Shown one piece after another: positions 5,838-5,873 of a stretch of 5,873 nucleotides of DNA; position 1 is the stretch's first letter; each line of letters begins with the position of its first letter. The DNA comes from an uncultured Garciella sp. Lineage in GTDB: Bacteria; Bacillota; Clostridia; Eubacteriales; Garciellaceae. The stretch is from the NCBI GenBank assembly GCA_900555725.1, contig USMD01000109.1, positions 1-5,873 of the forward strand. The letters are read 5' to 3'. Under the pieces are notes generated by a model that was not told where the DNA came from, made no database searches, and was given only the letters and a program-made list of their open reading frames with translations. A program made the translations under genes and the position numbers.

Positions 5838-5873
5838 CTGTCTCTTATACACATCTGACGCTGCCGACGATCT
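5838..5873 (-). other. Residual Nextera (Tn5) read-1 adapter, not genomic
   Basis: Bases 5838-5870 are the reverse complement of the 33-base adapter at 1-33: CTGTCTCTTATACACATCT followed by GACGCTGCCGACGA. The last three bases, TCT, lie where an i5 index would begin in a read-through, so they are probably index sequence rather than genome. Genomic sequence ends at 5837. Confidence 0.97.

Noticed and set aside
1..5870. 33-bp terminal inverted repeats suggesting a mobile element
   Set aside because: The repeats are Nextera adapter sequence, and the interior is ordinary housekeeping genes with no transposase.

Overview
The window is a short, AT-rich chromosomal contig from a low-GC Gram-positive bacterium, most likely a member of the Clostridia. 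The evidence is separate (unfused) SecD and SecF, a HemZ-type protein, a long bifunctional Rel, strong AGGAGG-type ribosome sites, and the gene order secD-secF-apt-relA-dtd-MBL-hemZ. Every gene lies on the minus strand, so transcription runs from high to low coordinates. The genus cannot be named from this sequence alone. About 5.8 kb is genuine genomic DNA (34-5837). Both ends carry sequencing adapter (1-33 and 5838-5870, plus three further bases), so the two end genes are cut by the assembly, not by biology.

Layout in the direction of transcription: the C-terminal part of secD (5837-5460) and complete secF (5448-4573) encode the SecDF accessory membrane complex of the Sec protein export machinery. 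Next is apt (4517-4005, TTG start), for adenine salvage. A Rho-independent terminator begins one base after the apt stop codon. The 197-bp gap that follows holds two well-formed sigma-A-type promoter candidates in tandem (both with 17-bp spacers) and two small palindromes. It leads into relA (3810-1663), the bifunctional (p)ppGpp synthetase/hydrolase. After relA come dtd (D-aminoacyl-tRNA deacylase), a glyoxalase II-like metallo-beta-lactamase-fold hydrolase, and the first 167 codons of hemZ, with gaps of 13, 20 and 26 bp.

The region therefore reads as two transcription units: secD-secF-apt, closed by a terminator, and relA-dtd-MBL-hemZ, opened by its own promoters. The second unit joins the stringent-response alarmone enzyme to a translation quality-control enzyme and to two metabolic genes. 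No mobile element, CRISPR array, tRNA, rRNA, phage gene or unknown gene system is visible. This is conserved housekeeping sequence, and no previously undescribed system was found. The points worth a second look are the adapter contamination and the artificial SecD N-terminus it creates, the apparent absence of recJ between secF and apt, the promoter/terminator arrangement before relA, and several start-site decisions.
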